Origin: Planctomycetota bacterium
GTDB lineage: Bacteria; Planctomycetota; Phycisphaerae; Phycisphaerales; UBA5793
Assembly (NCBI GenBank): GCA_013112555.1
Contig: JABFGK010000001.1
Span: 2,454,581-2,518,580, forward strand
DNA length: 64,000 nucleotides
Reading direction: 5' to 3'
The position numbers and the translations under genes were made by a program. The notes beneath the pieces are model-generated. The model was given only the letters and a program-made list of their open reading frames with translations, ran no database searches and was not told where the DNA came from. Each line of letters begins with the position of its first letter. Within the stretch, counting starts at the first letter, position 1. This document shows, in pieces, positions 63,607 through 64,000 of this stretch.

Positions 63607-64000
63607 ATGACCATTTCAGAAATGCCGATCACCGACTTTTTGCACCAATTGGCAGAAAAAAAGCCGACGCCGGGGGGCGGAGCATCGTCAGCCATCACCG
63701 GGGCGGTGGCCGCTGCGACTGCAGCCATGGCGCTGGCGTATTCGGTCAGGCCCAAGTCGAACCCGCCCGATACCGCTGCGGCCATCGACGCAGCCCGGGG
63801 TGTGCTCGCCTCGCTGGCACAGCAACTTGCTGCCGCAGCCGATGAGGATGCCGCTGCCTATGCCCGGCTCAATGAACTCCAGAAACTGCCGGCTGACGAC
63901 CGCCGCCGCAGCGCCGAGATGGGCGAGGCCGTGCTGGAGGCGACAACGGTCCCGCTCAACGCAGCCCGGCATGCCTGTCAGATTCTGCGAATCTGCGATG
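63607..64000 (+). CDS. Cyclodeaminase/cyclohydrolase family protein (3' end outside window)
   Basis: The open frame runs from the ATG at 63607 to the window edge without a stop, 131 residues. It begins ITDFLHQLAEKKPTPGGGAS, the hallmark of the formiminotetrahydrofolate cyclodeaminase family (PTPGGGS-x-x-A), followed by GAVAAATAAMALAYSV and DEDAAAYARLNEL. The all-helical family makes 5,10-methenyl-tetrahydrofolate and ammonia from formimino-THF; stand-alone members may be methenyl-THF cyclohydrolases. GGGAAA lies about 9 bases before the start. Confidence 0.88.
   Translation, partial: MTISEMPITDFLHQLAEKKPTPGGGASSAITGAVAAATAAMALAYSVRPKSNPPDTAAAIDAARGVLASLAQQLAAAADEDAAAYARLNELQKLPADDRRRSAEMGEAVLEATTVPLNAARHACQILRICD

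Overview
The window is GC-rich chromosomal DNA that looks like a planctomycete, most likely Phycisphaerae-like. This is inferred from gene content, not from a marker gene. The clues are a TPR-bearing Ser/Thr kinase beside an ECF-like sigma factor of the planctomycete type, secreted fibro-slime proteins ending in a VPxPG / hydrophobic / RRRR sorting tail, several sulfatase-superfamily proteins, a futalosine-pathway menaquinone gene, TPR lipoproteins, and intergenic DNA full of small perfect hairpins.

Layout. 1-6.1 kb: kinase and sigma factor, a lone ThiF/E1-like protein, a 5'-truncated tyrosine recombinase lying against the 3' end of tRNA-Thr(CGU), and a TauE/SafE permease. 6.1-10.9 kb: duplicated hairpin repeat, UbiD-family decarboxylase, a fibro-slime protein and tRNA-Gln(UUG). 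11.0-16.4 kb: a housekeeping run glmU-like/prs/rplY(ctc)/pth, then rpsF/ssb/rplI; the first four genes follow the Bacillus gcaD-prs-ctc-spoVC order. 16.8-28.5 kb: second fibro-slime protein, GT2, NAD(P)HX epimerase, TPR protein, CopA-type ATPase, and an ABC exporter that runs into a secretin. 28.5-35.2 kb: a 14-copy 36-bp tandem repeat, queF, TPR lipoprotein, nfo, a hotdog-type protein, then an AT-richer patch with a HAF-repeat protein between repeat blocks. 35.2-40.2 kb: two alkaline-phosphatase-superfamily enzymes around a GT4 glycosyltransferase. 40.3-64 kb: LON-domain protein, RDD membrane protein, lipoprotein pair, cysQ, a QueC-like protein with a ruined PP-loop, mqnC, a canonical secreted sulfatase, der, a cysteine-desulfurase-like enzyme, dnaE, a membrane-protein pair, SGNH hydrolase, methyltransferase, and the start of a cyclodeaminase-family gene.

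Four genes (rpsF, ABC exporter, phosphodiesterase, dnaE) are interrupted by single-base frame changes, two of them in 7-base C/G runs. Because dnaE and rpsF should be essential, assembly or sequencing indels are the simplest explanation and should be settled before reading biology into them.

I found no complete mobile element, CRISPR array, prophage or obvious defence island. The observations most worth following are the hairpin-mosaic repeats and their minisatellite expansion, a C-terminal module shared by the HAF-repeat protein and the SGNH hydrolase, the degenerate QueC paralogue, and the integrase scar at tRNA-Thr with its orphan E1-like neighbour.
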